Source of the DNA: Bin16 sp965206315
Lineage (GTDB): Bacteria; Chloroflexota; Dehalococcoidia; Lucifugimonadales; Australimonadaceae
Length of the DNA stretch: 64,000 bases
NCBI GenBank assembly: GCA_965206315.1
Contig: OZ242210.1
Coordinates: forward strand, 1,612,001 to 1,676,000
Direction: 5' to 3'
Part shown: piece by piece, positions 8,698 to 17,332 of the stretch
Position numbering within the stretch: the first letter of the stretch is position 1
How the letters are laid out: the number at the start of each line of letters is the position of its first letter
Made by a program: the position numbers and the translations under genes
Notes under the pieces: generated by a model
The model's database searches: none
The model's input: only the letters and a program-made list of their open reading frames with translations
Told to the model about the DNA's origin: nothing

Positions 8698-9900
8698 TCA
8701 TCGCCGATCGACGGTTGGCGTCTGGTGCCGGAGCATGACCTCGCGCCTGGTCTGCGACGACTCCAGCATCGCGAGGCAGACCTCCATGGTCGCCTTCGCC
8801 CACCGCCCGTGATGGACGAGAGGACGGCCCTCGGTAACGGCGAAGTACAGCTCGTCGATCACTGCGCCGCGGCCCTGAACGCCTCGCCATGCGTCGGGCT
8901 CGATGAGCCTGAAGCCGTCGGTCGTGTACGCCCCGACCCCGTCGGGAAGCATGCGGAGGTCGGCTCCCTCGCATGTAACGAGGAATGAACCGAGTTCGCC
9001 CTGAAGCAGCGACGGCGTTCCCTGAGCGGCGCGCGCACGCGCCACGGGCTGCTCTCCCCCGTAGCCGGTGTTGATGCGCATCGACACTTCTTCCTCGGGA
9101 GACCGGGCTGCACGCAAGGCTCTGCGCGTCTTCCCGTAGCCCGCAGGCTCTTTCGATGCGCTGCCGCCGGCCAGTTCGGACGAGTCGAAGTGGTCATACC
9201 CGCTGTACGAGAGTGTGGCTACCGCGCCATTCTCGAAATCGAGGAACGCCGTGTAGCTCCCCTCCGTGTGCCGCTCGTGGTCGAGATCGAACGCTGCTGC
9301 ACGCACGCTGCGGGCCATGCCGCCCGCGATGAACCGCGCGGCGTCGACCTGGTGCGGCACCTGGTTGTACATGATGCCGCCGCCCAATGCGGTGACGAGC
9401 TCTTCGGGACGCCGGGGACGGTACAGGAAATCGGTGTATGCGGACGCTGTGATGAAGCCAAGGCGTCCGAACTCCTCATCAACGACGAGGCTCCGCATCT
9501 TCTGCACGATGGGGTTGAAGCTGGCCGTGTGGCCCACGACGAGCGCGACTCCGGCCTGCTCGGCGGCAACGGTCATAGCCTCGCAGTCCGCGAGCGTCAG
9601 GGCCATCGGCTTCTCAACGATCGCATGCTTGCCGTTCGTTGCCGCCACCTGCAGATGTTCGACGTGCATTCCGTGGGGCGTGGCGATGTAGACGGCGTCC
9701 ACGTTCGCACTCTTGCAGAGGTCTTCGGCGTCGGAGAACGTCTCGCCGCCGAAGTCTGCCTCGAACCGGTCGCGGTGCTGCTTATGGAGGTCTGCCGCCG
9801 CCGTCACCCGGATGTCGGGATGCTTCGCCAGCGCAGACAGCATCCCGCTGCCGGCGCGCCCCAATCCGATCACGCCGAACCGTAGCTCAGGCCCGTCCAT
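8698..9900 (-). CDS. Gfo/Idh/MocA family NAD(P)-dependent oxidoreductase
   Basis: A 400-residue oxidoreductase. The N-terminal Rossmann fold shows GVIGLGRAGSGML at about 8-20, and the family motif EKP (HAIVEKPMALTL) falls near residue 98, with its lysine intact. The C-terminal half is the alpha/beta domain (GGGIMYNQVPHQVDAARFI) that carries the catalytic His region. The last residues, ESSQTRREVMLRHQTP, closely resemble the C-terminus of the second Gfo/Idh protein at 12778-13956, so the two are likely paralogues. It is sandwiched between two Rieske oxygenase genes, which suggests oxidation of a hydroxylated or diol intermediate; that role is inference. Confidence 0.9.
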   Translation of the reverse strand: MDGPELRFGVIGLGRAGSGMLSALAKHPDIRVTAAADLHKQHRDRFEADFGGETFSDAEDLCKSANVDAVYIATPHGMHVEHLQVAATNGKHAIVEKPMALTLADCEAMTVAAEQAGVALVVGHTASFNPIVQKMRSLVVDEEFGRLGFITASAYTDFLYRPRRPEELVTALGGGIMYNQVPHQVDAARFIAGGMARSVRAAAFDLDHERHTEGSYTAFLDFENGAVATLSYSGYDHFDSSELAGGSASKEPAGYGKTRRALRAARSPEEEVSMRINTGYGGEQPVARARAAQGTPSLLQGELGSFLVTCEGADLRMLPDGVGAYTTDGFRLIEPDAWRGVQGRGAVIDELYFAVTEGRPLVHHGRWAKATMEVCLAMLESSQTRREVMLRHQTPTVDRR

Positions 9901-9921
9901 CGTGCCTCCGTGCCGGGGTCG

Positions 9922-11235
9922 CTATGCCGGGCAGTCCGGATTGCCTGCGGCGACCTTGCGGCGCTCGGCAGTGTAGTCGAACCAGGACTCCTCGGCGGGT
10001 ATGAGCACCGCGTCCGACCTGATCGCGTAGACCTCTGGTTCCAGCACCTCGCGGGGAGTCTCTCCGGTCTCGGCGAATGCCCTGGCGGTCCGGATAAGAC
10101 GCCTTCGCATGGAGATGATGCCGAGGTCCGAGGTCCCGAGATGCTCCTGCGTGCGGTCGAAGATCTTCCCCATGCTGAGCTGCGGCGCGGCGTCCTGCGC
10201 CCAGAACTCGGCGATGCCGGAGAACGTCTCGTACTTCTGCATCTCCCGGTCTTGGTGGAAATCGTTCTCGATGGAGAGCGCCGGACGCCAGCGCCCGAAC
10301 GGCGCGCTGGAGACCGGGGCGCGGTTCTGCGGCGAAATGTTCCAGACACCGGCCTTGGTGAGCAGGTTCTCGCGCTCTTCCCCGGTGAACGGCCTCAGAG
10401 GGTGGAACGTCACGCCGATAACGAAGACGTTCTCGTCGTCGATCGGCACCCATGCGCGCCAGTTCCGCGTCGGGTCCTTGCCGTAGGGGCCCGTCATGGT
10501 GTGGAAGGGCATCAGGTGCTGGCTGATGCGCCAGTAACGTTCGTCGTTCGGGGCCAGGCGGCCGGAGCCGATGCACACGCCGTAGTCGGTCTCCACCACC
10601 TGGAACTGAGGGTGCGTGTCGTAGTGGCGGATGGCGTCCACGCCCGCCCGCGGCGAGTTCGGGTCGAGGTGGAGCCGAGAGTGGACGAACGAGACGTGGC
10701 TCTGGTCCAGGTCGCCTTCCATGCCCTGCACCCAGTTGGAGTACTGCACGCGCTTGGACGCGACGATGTGGTCCTCCGGCAGGTCCAGCCACTCCAGGGC
10801 GGGCAGCGGCGGTGGCTCGTCCTTCGGCCCCATGTACGTCCATATCATGCCCGCCCGCTCCACGACCGGGTACGACGTCGTGCGCACCTTCCACTGGAAG
10901 TTGCTGTCCGGCGGCTCGCTCGGCATGTCGACGCATCTGCCCGCCACGTCGAACTTCCAGCCGTGGTAGATGCACCGGAGACCGTTCTCCTCGTTGCGCC
11001 CGAAGTAGAGCGATGCGCCGCGGTGCGGGCACTGCTCCGCGATGAGTCCCGGCCTGCCCGAGGAGTCGCGTACCGCCAGGAGGTTTTCGCCCAGCAGCCG
11101 GACACGTTCCGGCGACCCGTTGGACTCGATCTCCCAGGAGAAGAGGAAAGGTATCCAGTACTCGCGGAGCAGGTTCCCCATGGGAGTCCCTGCCCCGACC
11201 CGAGTCATCAGCTCGTTATCCGTGGCGCTCAGCAT
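9922..11235 (-). CDS. Rieske ring-hydroxylating oxygenase alpha subunit
   Basis: Second Rieske oxygenase of this cluster (437 aa). I start at ATG 11235 (MLSATDNELM), which has GAAGGAG eight bases upstream, rather than five codons earlier. The [2Fe-2S] ligands are C69, H71, C88 and H91. The iron-binding segment is GMEGDLDQSHVSFVH, with D177, H180 and H185. It belongs to the longer subgroup (about 440 aa, WKF/WKY after the Rieske centre, TYMGPK further on) together with the copies at 7267, 31059 and 49414. It ends 21 bases before the Gfo/Idh gene downstream. No reductase is present nearby. Confidence 0.93.
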   Translation of the reverse strand: MLSATDNELMTRVGAGTPMGNLLREYWIPFLFSWEIESNGSPERVRLLGENLLAVRDSSGRPGLIAEQCPHRGASLYFGRNEENGLRCIYHGWKFDVAGRCVDMPSEPPDSNFQWKVRTTSYPVVERAGMIWTYMGPKDEPPPLPALEWLDLPEDHIVASKRVQYSNWVQGMEGDLDQSHVSFVHSRLHLDPNSPRAGVDAIRHYDTHPQFQVVETDYGVCIGSGRLAPNDERYWRISQHLMPFHTMTGPYGKDPTRNWRAWVPIDDENVFVIGVTFHPLRPFTGEERENLLTKAGVWNISPQNRAPVSSAPFGRWRPALSIENDFHQDREMQKYETFSGIAEFWAQDAAPQLSMGKIFDRTQEHLGTSDLGIISMRRRLIRTARAFAETGETPREVLEPEVYAIRSDAVLIPAEESWFDYTAERRKVAAGNPDCPA

Positions 11236-11324
11236 GTCACGCTCCTTCACAGGCCAATCGCATAGTCAACCCGCATCATAGGCAGCGGCCCACTTGCCTT
11301 CAAGAACAGGCGCGCTCGGCAGCC

Positions 11325-12566
11325 TTATACGTACGTGGCGAGCACGCGCTCGATGTCGGCGTGAGCGACGCTTGGCCCTGCTTCCTGCGGGACATACCTC
11401 GTGGGGGCGCCGTTGACGAACCCCCTGCTCGGCTCCACGGGCAGCCTGAGCGCGTCGTCGAGGTCGCTGCGGAACACGTTCATGGGATCGCCGCCGTCCT
11501 GGACGATCTCCATCTGCTCGTTCAGCATCTTGCGGAACATGATGATGCCCTTGTCGGACTCGCCGAGTTTCTCGAGGTCGCGGCGAGCTACCGGCCCCTG
11601 GGTCACCCACGCCATGTAGTCCTGGTTGAAGGTGACGTCGGTGATGAAGCGGCCGTCTTCGCCTATCAGCGGGTTGTAGTAGTACGGCACCGGGTCCTGC
11701 CTGGGCACGACTGCCCCGTCGGCGGCGCGGAAGATATAGATCGAGATGTGCAGCGTATTCTCGTCGTCCACGGGAACACGGAACTGCATCGTGAGCTTCT
11801 GCGGAGAGCCGACCTGCAGGATGTTGGGGAACAGGATGGGATGTCCCACTTTCCACAGGTCGTGGTCCTCACCGAGCCCCTTGAGGACGCGCCGCTTGAC
11901 GATGCCGTGCTCGAACAGGTCGAAGCTTATCCGCTCGTGAGGTGCGGACTCGCCGCGCACGTTTACGGTCTGGCCTGCCGCAAGCTGCTGGTACCGCGTC
12001 CAGTAGGAGTGGAGCCACTCGGTGTGCACGGGGTCGAGGGAGTTCTCCTGGCACTGGAGCCAGTTGCAGGGGAGTTCGGTGATGGCTATGTCGCAGGCGA
12101 CGTTCTCGGCGATCAGCGGTTCCCAGTGCGGCAGGAGTGGCGTCGGCTGCGGCCCCATGTAGGCGAAGATCAGCCCGGAGAGTTCGCGGACGGGGTAGCC
12201 GGCGACCTTCACCTTCTCCTTGAAGCGCCCGTCAGGGTGGACGGTCTCCTCGAACGGCTGCTCGATGCACTGGCCGGTCTCGTCCATCATCCAGCCGTGG
12301 TACATGCAGCGGAGGCCGTGCTCCTCGGGGATGCCGTAGGAGAGGTCGACGCGGCGGTGGGGGCAGAAGCGGTCGATGAGGCCGAGGGTGCCGGACTTGT
12401 CCTTGTAGAGGACAAGGTCTTCGCCGAGGATGCGTACAGCCTTCGTGGGACGCTCGTACAACTCCCCGGCGGCGGCGATGGGCTGCCAGTAACGGCGCAT
12501 CAACTCGCCCATCGGCGTTCCCTGTCCTACCCGGGTCAACTTCTCGTTCTGTGCGGTGCTCAGCAT
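11325..12566 (-). CDS. Rieske ring-hydroxylating oxygenase alpha subunit (short subgroup)
   Basis: Third Rieske oxygenase (413 aa). The start at 12566 (MLSTAQNEKL) is chosen because AGGAGG lies seven bases upstream; an in-frame ATG two codons earlier would abut the RBS. Rieske ligands are C68, H70, C87 and H90, and the mononuclear site reads NSLDPVHTEWLH with D178, H181 and H186. The NSxDPxH form and the FAYMGP pattern group it with the proteins at 14052 and 19283, distinct from the longer copies. A 211-base gap separates it from the Gfo/Idh gene upstream, with a possible promoter at 12700-12705. Confidence 0.93.
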   Translation of the reverse strand: MLSTAQNEKLTRVGQGTPMGELMRRYWQPIAAAGELYERPTKAVRILGEDLVLYKDKSGTLGLIDRFCPHRRVDLSYGIPEEHGLRCMYHGWMMDETGQCIEQPFEETVHPDGRFKEKVKVAGYPVRELSGLIFAYMGPQPTPLLPHWEPLIAENVACDIAITELPCNWLQCQENSLDPVHTEWLHSYWTRYQQLAAGQTVNVRGESAPHERISFDLFEHGIVKRRVLKGLGEDHDLWKVGHPILFPNILQVGSPQKLTMQFRVPVDDENTLHISIYIFRAADGAVVPRQDPVPYYYNPLIGEDGRFITDVTFNQDYMAWVTQGPVARRDLEKLGESDKGIIMFRKMLNEQMEIVQDGGDPMNVFRSDLDDALRLPVEPSRGFVNGAPTRYVPQEAGPSVAHADIERVLATYV

Positions 12567-12689
12567 CGCCATGCCTCCTGTCATCGATACTCATTATCGC
12601 TTGGACTGTCCGGTGTTGAGGGAGGCTACAGGGAGGGCTTATCAGGAGCAGGAAGACAGCATCATGAACCCGGACAGCGACGACTGGCG

Positions 12690-12732
12690 TCGCACGACAA
12701 CTATACCACTACGATATCCGAGTGTATCGGTC
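12690..12732 (-). promoter_or_regulatory. Possible -10 box with short dyad upstream of the Rieske gene at 11325-12566
   Basis: On the minus strand TATAGT (12705-12700) matches a -10 box at five of six positions, but no good -35 box lies 17 bases upstream. Just upstream is a short dyad, CGATA-N8-TATCG (12712-12729), which could be an operator. This lies in the 211-base gap between the Gfo/Idh gene and the Rieske gene; I see no gene in the gap. Confidence 0.3.
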
Positions 12733-12777
12733 AGCCCCGTGGCGTCTCGCAAACCGAGGGCGGCGCTGGAGCGAGCG

Positions 12778-13956
12778 CTAGTACGGGACCGGCGTCTGAA
12801 GCGACATCGTCACTTCCCGACGCTCGTTGGACGACTGCAGGATGCCGAGGATCACCTCGAGGCTCGCCATCCCCCACCGCGCGTCGGGGAAGGTGGGGCG
12901 CTCCTCGCGGATGGCGTCGCGGAGCTCGGTGAGTTCGCCGCGTCCATGCCCCCTGTTGTCGAACGTGACCTCCCGCCTGCCGTTCTCGTCGTAGATGTAC
13001 AACCCGTCCGGTGACTGGCGGATGTCGCCTCGCTCGCAACTGGCGATGGTCAGCCCGAAGAACGGCTGATGGCGTCGGCCCGACATGCGCTCCGCCCGCT
13101 CGCGTTCAGCGCGTTCGCCCGCGAAGGCGTACTTGACATCCGCCTCCACGGAGCCGCCATACCGCTCCGCGACGGTGGGGATGTCGACGTTCCGGCGCTG
13201 GCCGCCCTCGCCGATACCCCATGTCATCTCCGTGATGTCGAAGTAGCCGTAGCCGTTGAATACCATCGTGGCGGCGACGCCGTCTTCGAACTCCAGGAAC
13301 GCCGTGTAGTCACCCTCCGCCAGAGGGAAGGACGGGTTCCAGCAGCCTGCGACAGCGCGGACGCTCTTCACCATGCCGCCGCCGATGCCGCGGATAATGT
13401 CGGTCTGGTGCGGGCCCTGCCGGTAGAGCACCCCGCCGCCCATGCTGGAGTCGACCTCCGACCCCAGGCGCGGCTGGCCCGATATCCACGGCTTGTACTC
13501 CCAGGTATTGAGTTGGACGAGCCGCCCCAGTTCGCCGCTGGAGACGACCTCGCGCATCCGGCGGATGGGAGGGTCGAATATCTTGGAGTGACCCTGCACG
13601 TAGCGGACGCCGTTCCGCTCGACGATGTCGACCATGGCCTGCGCCTGTTCGAGGGTCACGGCCATGGGTTTCTCGCAGATGACGTGCTTGCCGTGTTCGG
13701 CGGCGATGATCGTGTGCTCGGCGTGGAAGGGGTTGGGCGTGCATACCCAAACGGCGTCGACGTTGGGGCTCTCGCACATGGCCTCCACGCTGTCGAAGGT
13801 CTCGACGCCGTACTGCTCACGGGCTGCGTCCAATGGCTCCTGCCGGATGTCCGCGACCGCCGTGAGCTTCACGTCCTCGATCGTGTCCACGCTTCCGAGG
13901 ATCGTTCGTGAGACGCTGCCCAGGCCGGCGAGCCCCACTCGCAGAACGGCTCCCAT
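12778..13956 (-). CDS. Gfo/Idh/MocA family NAD(P)-dependent oxidoreductase
   Basis: A 392-residue oxidoreductase, starting at ATG 13956 with GGGAGG upstream; the longer in-frame extension reads through the divergent promoter and is rejected. The Rossmann fold has GLAGLGSVSRTIL near residue 8, and the family EKP motif (HVICEKPMAVTLEQ) is intact near residue 95. The C-terminal domain includes GGGVLYRQGPHQTD and ends LQSSNERREVTMSLQTP, like the paralogue at 8698-9900. It is divergently transcribed from the Rieske gene at 14052; only 95 bases lie between them and they hold a long inverted repeat. A dehydrogenase acting after a Rieske oxygenase is a reasonable inference. Confidence 0.9.
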   Translation of the reverse strand: MGAVLRVGLAGLGSVSRTILGSVDTIEDVKLTAVADIRQEPLDAAREQYGVETFDSVEAMCESPNVDAVWVCTPNPFHAEHTIIAAEHGKHVICEKPMAVTLEQAQAMVDIVERNGVRYVQGHSKIFDPPIRRMREVVSSGELGRLVQLNTWEYKPWISGQPRLGSEVDSSMGGGVLYRQGPHQTDIIRGIGGGMVKSVRAVAGCWNPSFPLAEGDYTAFLEFEDGVAATMVFNGYGYFDITEMTWGIGEGGQRRNVDIPTVAERYGGSVEADVKYAFAGERAERERAERMSGRRHQPFFGLTIASCERGDIRQSPDGLYIYDENGRREVTFDNRGHGRGELTELRDAIREERPTFPDARWGMASLEVILGILQSSNERREVTMSLQTPVPY

Positions 13957-13975
13957 GGCTTCCTCCCTTGCGCTG

Positions 13976-14019
13976 GACGCTCCGGCCCCTATCATACGCT
14001 GGGAAGAAGCCGGAGCGTC
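13976..14019. promoter_or_regulatory. Inverted repeat over back-to-back -10 boxes in the divergent promoter
   Basis: GACGCTCCGGC (13976-13986) and its exact reverse complement GCCGGAGCGTC (14009-14019) flank a 22-base spacer. The spacer holds TATCATA (13990-13996), which reads as a -10 box on both strands (TATCAT for the plus gene at 14052, TATGAT for the minus gene at 13956). A TTGCGC lies 16 bases upstream on the plus side. The whole element fits a regulator site shared by both genes, or a hairpin. Confidence 0.5.
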
Positions 14020-14051
14020 ATGAACATTCCGCCGGGCGCAGGAGGCTGAAC

Positions 14052-15317
14052 ATGCTGACGGCTGAAGAGAACGAACTGTTCACGAGCGTCGGGCCGGGGA
14101 CTGCGGGAGGCGACCTGCTTCGGCGGTACTGGCACCCCGTGTGTACGACGAACGAGGTGACGCCCGAGAAGCCCACGCGACGCGTCACCCTGCTTGGCGA
14201 GCGGCTCGTCGTCTATCGCGACCGACGCGGGGTCTACGGGCTGGTCGGAGAGCACTGCCCGCACCGGGGCGCGTCCCTCTACTACGCGTACGTCGAAGAG
14301 GAAGGCATCCGCTGCGCCTACCACGGTTGGCTGTTCAACGAGGAGGGCCGTTGCCTCGAGCAGCCGTTCGAGCCGAAGCAGGAGACGACCAGGGACGCCT
14401 TCCGTCATACGGCCTACCCCGTCCAGGAGTTGGGCGGCCTGCTCTTCGCCTACCTCGGCCCTGCTCCCGCCCCCCTGCTGCCCAGGTGGGACGTGCTCGC
14501 CCGTGAGGACGGCAACCGGACCGTTGAGGTCCACGACCTGTTGAACTGCAACTGGCTGCAGTGCCAGGAGAACTCACTGGACCCCGCGCACACGTATTAC
14601 CTGCACCTGCGCAGGATGGTGGAGAAGGGCAAGTTTCGCGGGAGAGAGTTGAGGGCCCCGGAGCATTACCTGTTCCAGGAGCACCCGTTCGGCATCGTGA
14701 AGCGGCGCATCTTCGGAGGCGACGGGGACATCGCGTGGGAGCAGCTCGGCCACCCCGCCATCTTCCCGAACATCCTTCGACACGCCACCGAGCAACCGAG
14801 CGCGACGGGCGACCCAACACCTGAGGAAGCCTCAGCGTGGCCCATCGACCTCCAGATCCGCGTGCCCGTCGACGACACCCACACCCAGATCTACATCATC
14901 TACTTCACTCCCACGCCCAACGGCACACTCGAAGGGGTGAGCGGCGAACCGACCTTTACTCGCAACATCGTGCGAGACGACAACGGCGATTTCCACCTGG
15001 AGAGCTTTCCCAGCCAGGACGAGATGGCCTGGGAGACACAGGGCCCGATAGCGGACCGGACCGTCGAGCGATTGGGCGTCTCGGATATGGGCATCGCCAT
15101 ATGGCGGCGGCTCCTCCACGAGCAGATCAAGATCGTTCAGGATGGCGGCGACCCGATGTGCGTGTTCCGCTCCTACGATGGCATCATCGACGTCGGTCCG
15201 TCGCGGGAGTGGAATGGCGAGCGGTACGTCCCCAAGGCCTGGGAGGGCTGGGGCGACGGCAAGGTCTGGACGACTCCGAACGTCTGGCTCGGTCACGAGT
15301 CGGCGGTCGCCTCGTAG
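14052..15317 (+). CDS. Rieske ring-hydroxylating oxygenase alpha subunit (short subgroup)
   Basis: Rieske oxygenase (421 aa), first gene of a plus-strand operon. The start at 14052 (MLTAEENELF) follows AGGAGG by six bases; an upstream in-frame extension of 48 codons would cover the divergent promoter. Rieske ligands are C69, H71, C88 and H91. The mononuclear iron segment NSLDPAHTYYLH gives D177, H180 and H185. Its relatives in the window are the copies at 11325 and 19283. A bicupin follows after 31 bases and a class II aldolase after that, so the product may be passed to ring-opening or side-chain cleavage enzymes. Confidence 0.93.
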   Translation: MLTAEENELFTSVGPGTAGGDLLRRYWHPVCTTNEVTPEKPTRRVTLLGERLVVYRDRRGVYGLVGEHCPHRGASLYYAYVEEEGIRCAYHGWLFNEEGRCLEQPFEPKQETTRDAFRHTAYPVQELGGLLFAYLGPAPAPLLPRWDVLAREDGNRTVEVHDLLNCNWLQCQENSLDPAHTYYLHLRRMVEKGKFRGRELRAPEHYLFQEHPFGIVKRRIFGGDGDIAWEQLGHPAIFPNILRHATEQPSATGDPTPEEASAWPIDLQIRVPVDDTHTQIYIIYFTPTPNGTLEGVSGEPTFTRNIVRDDNGDFHLESFPSQDEMAWETQGPIADRTVERLGVSDMGIAIWRRLLHEQIKIVQDGGDPMCVFRSYDGIIDVGPSREWNGERYVPKAWEGWGDGKVWTTPNVWLGHESAVAS

Positions 15318-15348
15318 CAGGCAGGGCGCAGCCCGATAAGGAGGACTC

Positions 15349-16452
15349 ATGACGAACGAGCGTAACGATGCCTGGACTCTGACCCCCTTCGAACGCTGGG
15401 TGCAGGACGAGGGGCTGAAGATCATCACGCAGCATACGGTCCCCAGCGTGTTCACCGAGGAACTGGCGCCCTGGGAGCGCACGGGCTGCGACGCCGCATT
15501 GCTCGATCTGACGCACCATCCGTCCGAGGAGCGCCTGGTGCAGAACCAGGGAGGCATCCGCTACCTGATCGAGATCCCGCCGGGCGGCACGCTCAACCTC
15601 GAACGCCACATGTACGAGGAGATCTTCTACGTGCTCACCGGGCGCGGAGCTACCACGCTGTGGTACGACGGGACGCCGCGGCAGACGTTCGAATGGCACG
15701 CGGACAGCGCCTTCGCGATACCGCTCAACGCGTGGCACGAGCTGCACAACGGCAGCGGCACGGACCCGGTGCGCCTGTATGCGGCCACCAACATGCCGCA
15801 CGTGTTCAACCTCTTCGCGAGCGCCGATTTCGTCTTCAACACGCCGAAGGCGTTCACCGACCGCTTCGACCCGAGCGACGAGATGTACTTCAGCGGTCAG
15901 ACCGTCCGTGTCGCCGACCGCCTGATGGCCGCGAACTTCGTCCCCAGTATCACGAACATGTCGTTGGACCAGTGGTCGTACCGGGGGCCGGGCTCCAATA
16001 TGTACGTCATCATGGCCGGGGGGCGCTATGTGTGTCACATCTCCGAGTTCCCCACCGCTTCGTACAAGAAGGGACACGGCTTCGGGATGTCGTATGAGGA
16101 CCCCAGCAAGGGCCAGACGACAGACGTCAGCTACCTCTTTCTCACCGGAGAGGGGTACGACCTTCAGTGGCCACCCGGCGTCTTGCCGGGGCCGGACGCA
16201 GAGTGGTCGCGGATCGGGTTCAAGCCGGGTTCGCTGATGTCGAACGGGCACGGTGGCCATCAGCACTTCAACGTCAGCGATGAACCGGCGCGCTACCTCG
16301 TCCTGCGGGAAGGGAATCCCGGTTTCACAGGCAGTGGAAGGAGGGCCGGGGCAGGCCAGGGTCAGATCGAGTTCGAGGACGAAGACCCACGCATCCGTGA
16401 GCTCTTCGAGCAGGAGTGCGCCGCCTGGCGCGCGAGGACCACATCCCAGTAG
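15349..16452 (+). CDS. Bicupin protein, gentisate dioxygenase-like fold
   Basis: A 367-residue protein with two cupin domains, about residues 60-150 and 205-315. The first shows ERHMYEEIFYVLTGRGATTL followed by WHADSAFAIPLNAWHELHNG, so one histidine of the usual HxH pair is replaced by Arg. The second has HGGHQHFN near residue 305. Two-domain cupins include gentisate 1,2-dioxygenase and related ring-cleavage enzymes, but also non-catalytic proteins; the incomplete first metal site argues against a confident dioxygenase call. It sits between a Rieske oxygenase and an aldolase gene. A second, divergent bicupin lies at 32386-33591, also beside a Rieske gene. Confidence 0.8.
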   Translation: MTNERNDAWTLTPFERWVQDEGLKIITQHTVPSVFTEELAPWERTGCDAALLDLTHHPSEERLVQNQGGIRYLIEIPPGGTLNLERHMYEEIFYVLTGRGATTLWYDGTPRQTFEWHADSAFAIPLNAWHELHNGSGTDPVRLYAATNMPHVFNLFASADFVFNTPKAFTDRFDPSDEMYFSGQTVRVADRLMAANFVPSITNMSLDQWSYRGPGSNMYVIMAGGRYVCHISEFPTASYKKGHGFGMSYEDPSKGQTTDVSYLFLTGEGYDLQWPPGVLPGPDAEWSRIGFKPGSLMSNGHGGHQHFNVSDEPARYLVLREGNPGFTGSGRRAGAGQGQIEFEDEDPRIRELFEQECAAWRARTTSQ

Positions 16453-16465
16453 GAGGAGAAACCCT

Positions 16466-17260
16466 ATGGCACAGGCAGCATCAGGCCAGCCAAGCGTTGA
16501 CGAGCTACGAGAGAAAGTTGCGCTCGCGTGTCAGATACTGGCGCAGCACGGCCTCGTGAAAGGCTCGACAGGCCACGTCAGCACCCGGGAACCCGGCACC
16601 GACAACATCCTCGTGCGGGGCCGACCGCAGGGCGACAGAGGGCTGCGTTTCGCCCAGCCGGAGAGCATCATGCGCGTGGACCTCGAAGGGCAGCCCGTCG
16701 GAGACAATGGCGGCGTCAACCGCGTCAGCGAGATATACCTCCACACCGATCTCTACAAGTACCGCTCGGACGTCAACGCGGTGATCCACGCGCACCCTCC
16801 CGGCGTCCTGCTCTGCACAATGAACCGGGTGGAACTGCGGCCCATCTTCAGCGGCTACGAGCCGGGCGCGATGCGTATCGCGCTCAACAACGAGGCGCCC
16901 GTCTACGACCGCTCGATCACCCTGCAGACACCCGAGGAGACAGCGCCTTTCCTGGACCTCATGGCGAACCACAACATGATCCTGATGCGCGGTCACGGCA
17001 TCGTCGTCGCAGGGAGGACGGTGGAGCAGGCGGTCTCTCGCGCCCTGGCGCTCGAGAACCTCGCCCGCATGAACTGGCTCGCGCACCTGGGTGGAGGAGC
17101 GCCCGACATCTCCGATGAGGACAAGGCGGAGTGGCGCCGGCGCAGCCGGGACCCATCGCGGGCAGACCGCGAAGGCGGCGGCTGGAACGGGCTGGTCGCC
17201 ATCCTCGAGCACGGCGCCCTGCGCGCCGATTCCATCAGCCTGGGCGCGAACTTCGGATGA
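16466..17260 (+). CDS. Class II aldolase/adducin family protein
   Basis: A 264-residue zinc-dependent lyase or decarboxylase of the fuculose-phosphate aldolase fold. The start at 16466 has AGGAGG seven bases upstream, overlapping the stop codon of the bicupin gene. Predicted zinc ligands are H108 and H110 (AVIHAHPPG) and H177 (RGHG), with E89 as the catalytic acid. The family also includes 3-hydroxy-4-pyridine-type and gallate-pathway decarboxylases/aldolases, so a role in aromatic acid breakdown is possible. It is the last gene of the Rieske-bicupin operon and is followed by a strong hairpin at 17271-17300. Confidence 0.88.
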   Translation: MAQAASGQPSVDELREKVALACQILAQHGLVKGSTGHVSTREPGTDNILVRGRPQGDRGLRFAQPESIMRVDLEGQPVGDNGGVNRVSEIYLHTDLYKYRSDVNAVIHAHPPGVLLCTMNRVELRPIFSGYEPGAMRIALNNEAPVYDRSITLQTPEETAPFLDLMANHNMILMRGHGIVVAGRTVEQAVSRALALENLARMNWLAHLGGGAPDISDEDKAEWRRRSRDPSRADREGGGWNGLVAILEHGALRADSISLGANFG

Positions 17261-17270
17261 CGAGCACAGG

Positions 17271-17300
17271 GTCCGTCGCCTGCGGCAGCAGGCGGCGGAC
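17271..17300. terminator. Hairpin terminator between convergent operons
   Basis: GTCCGTCGCCTGC (17271-17283), loop GGCA, GCAGGCGGCGGAC (17288-17300): a 13-base stem with a single G-T wobble. It lies in the 72-base gap between two converging genes, so it can act in both directions. There is no clear T-run on either side. Confidence 0.7.
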
Positions 17301-17332
17301 TCACCCATCGAACCGGGCTGGGCGCGTCGCTG

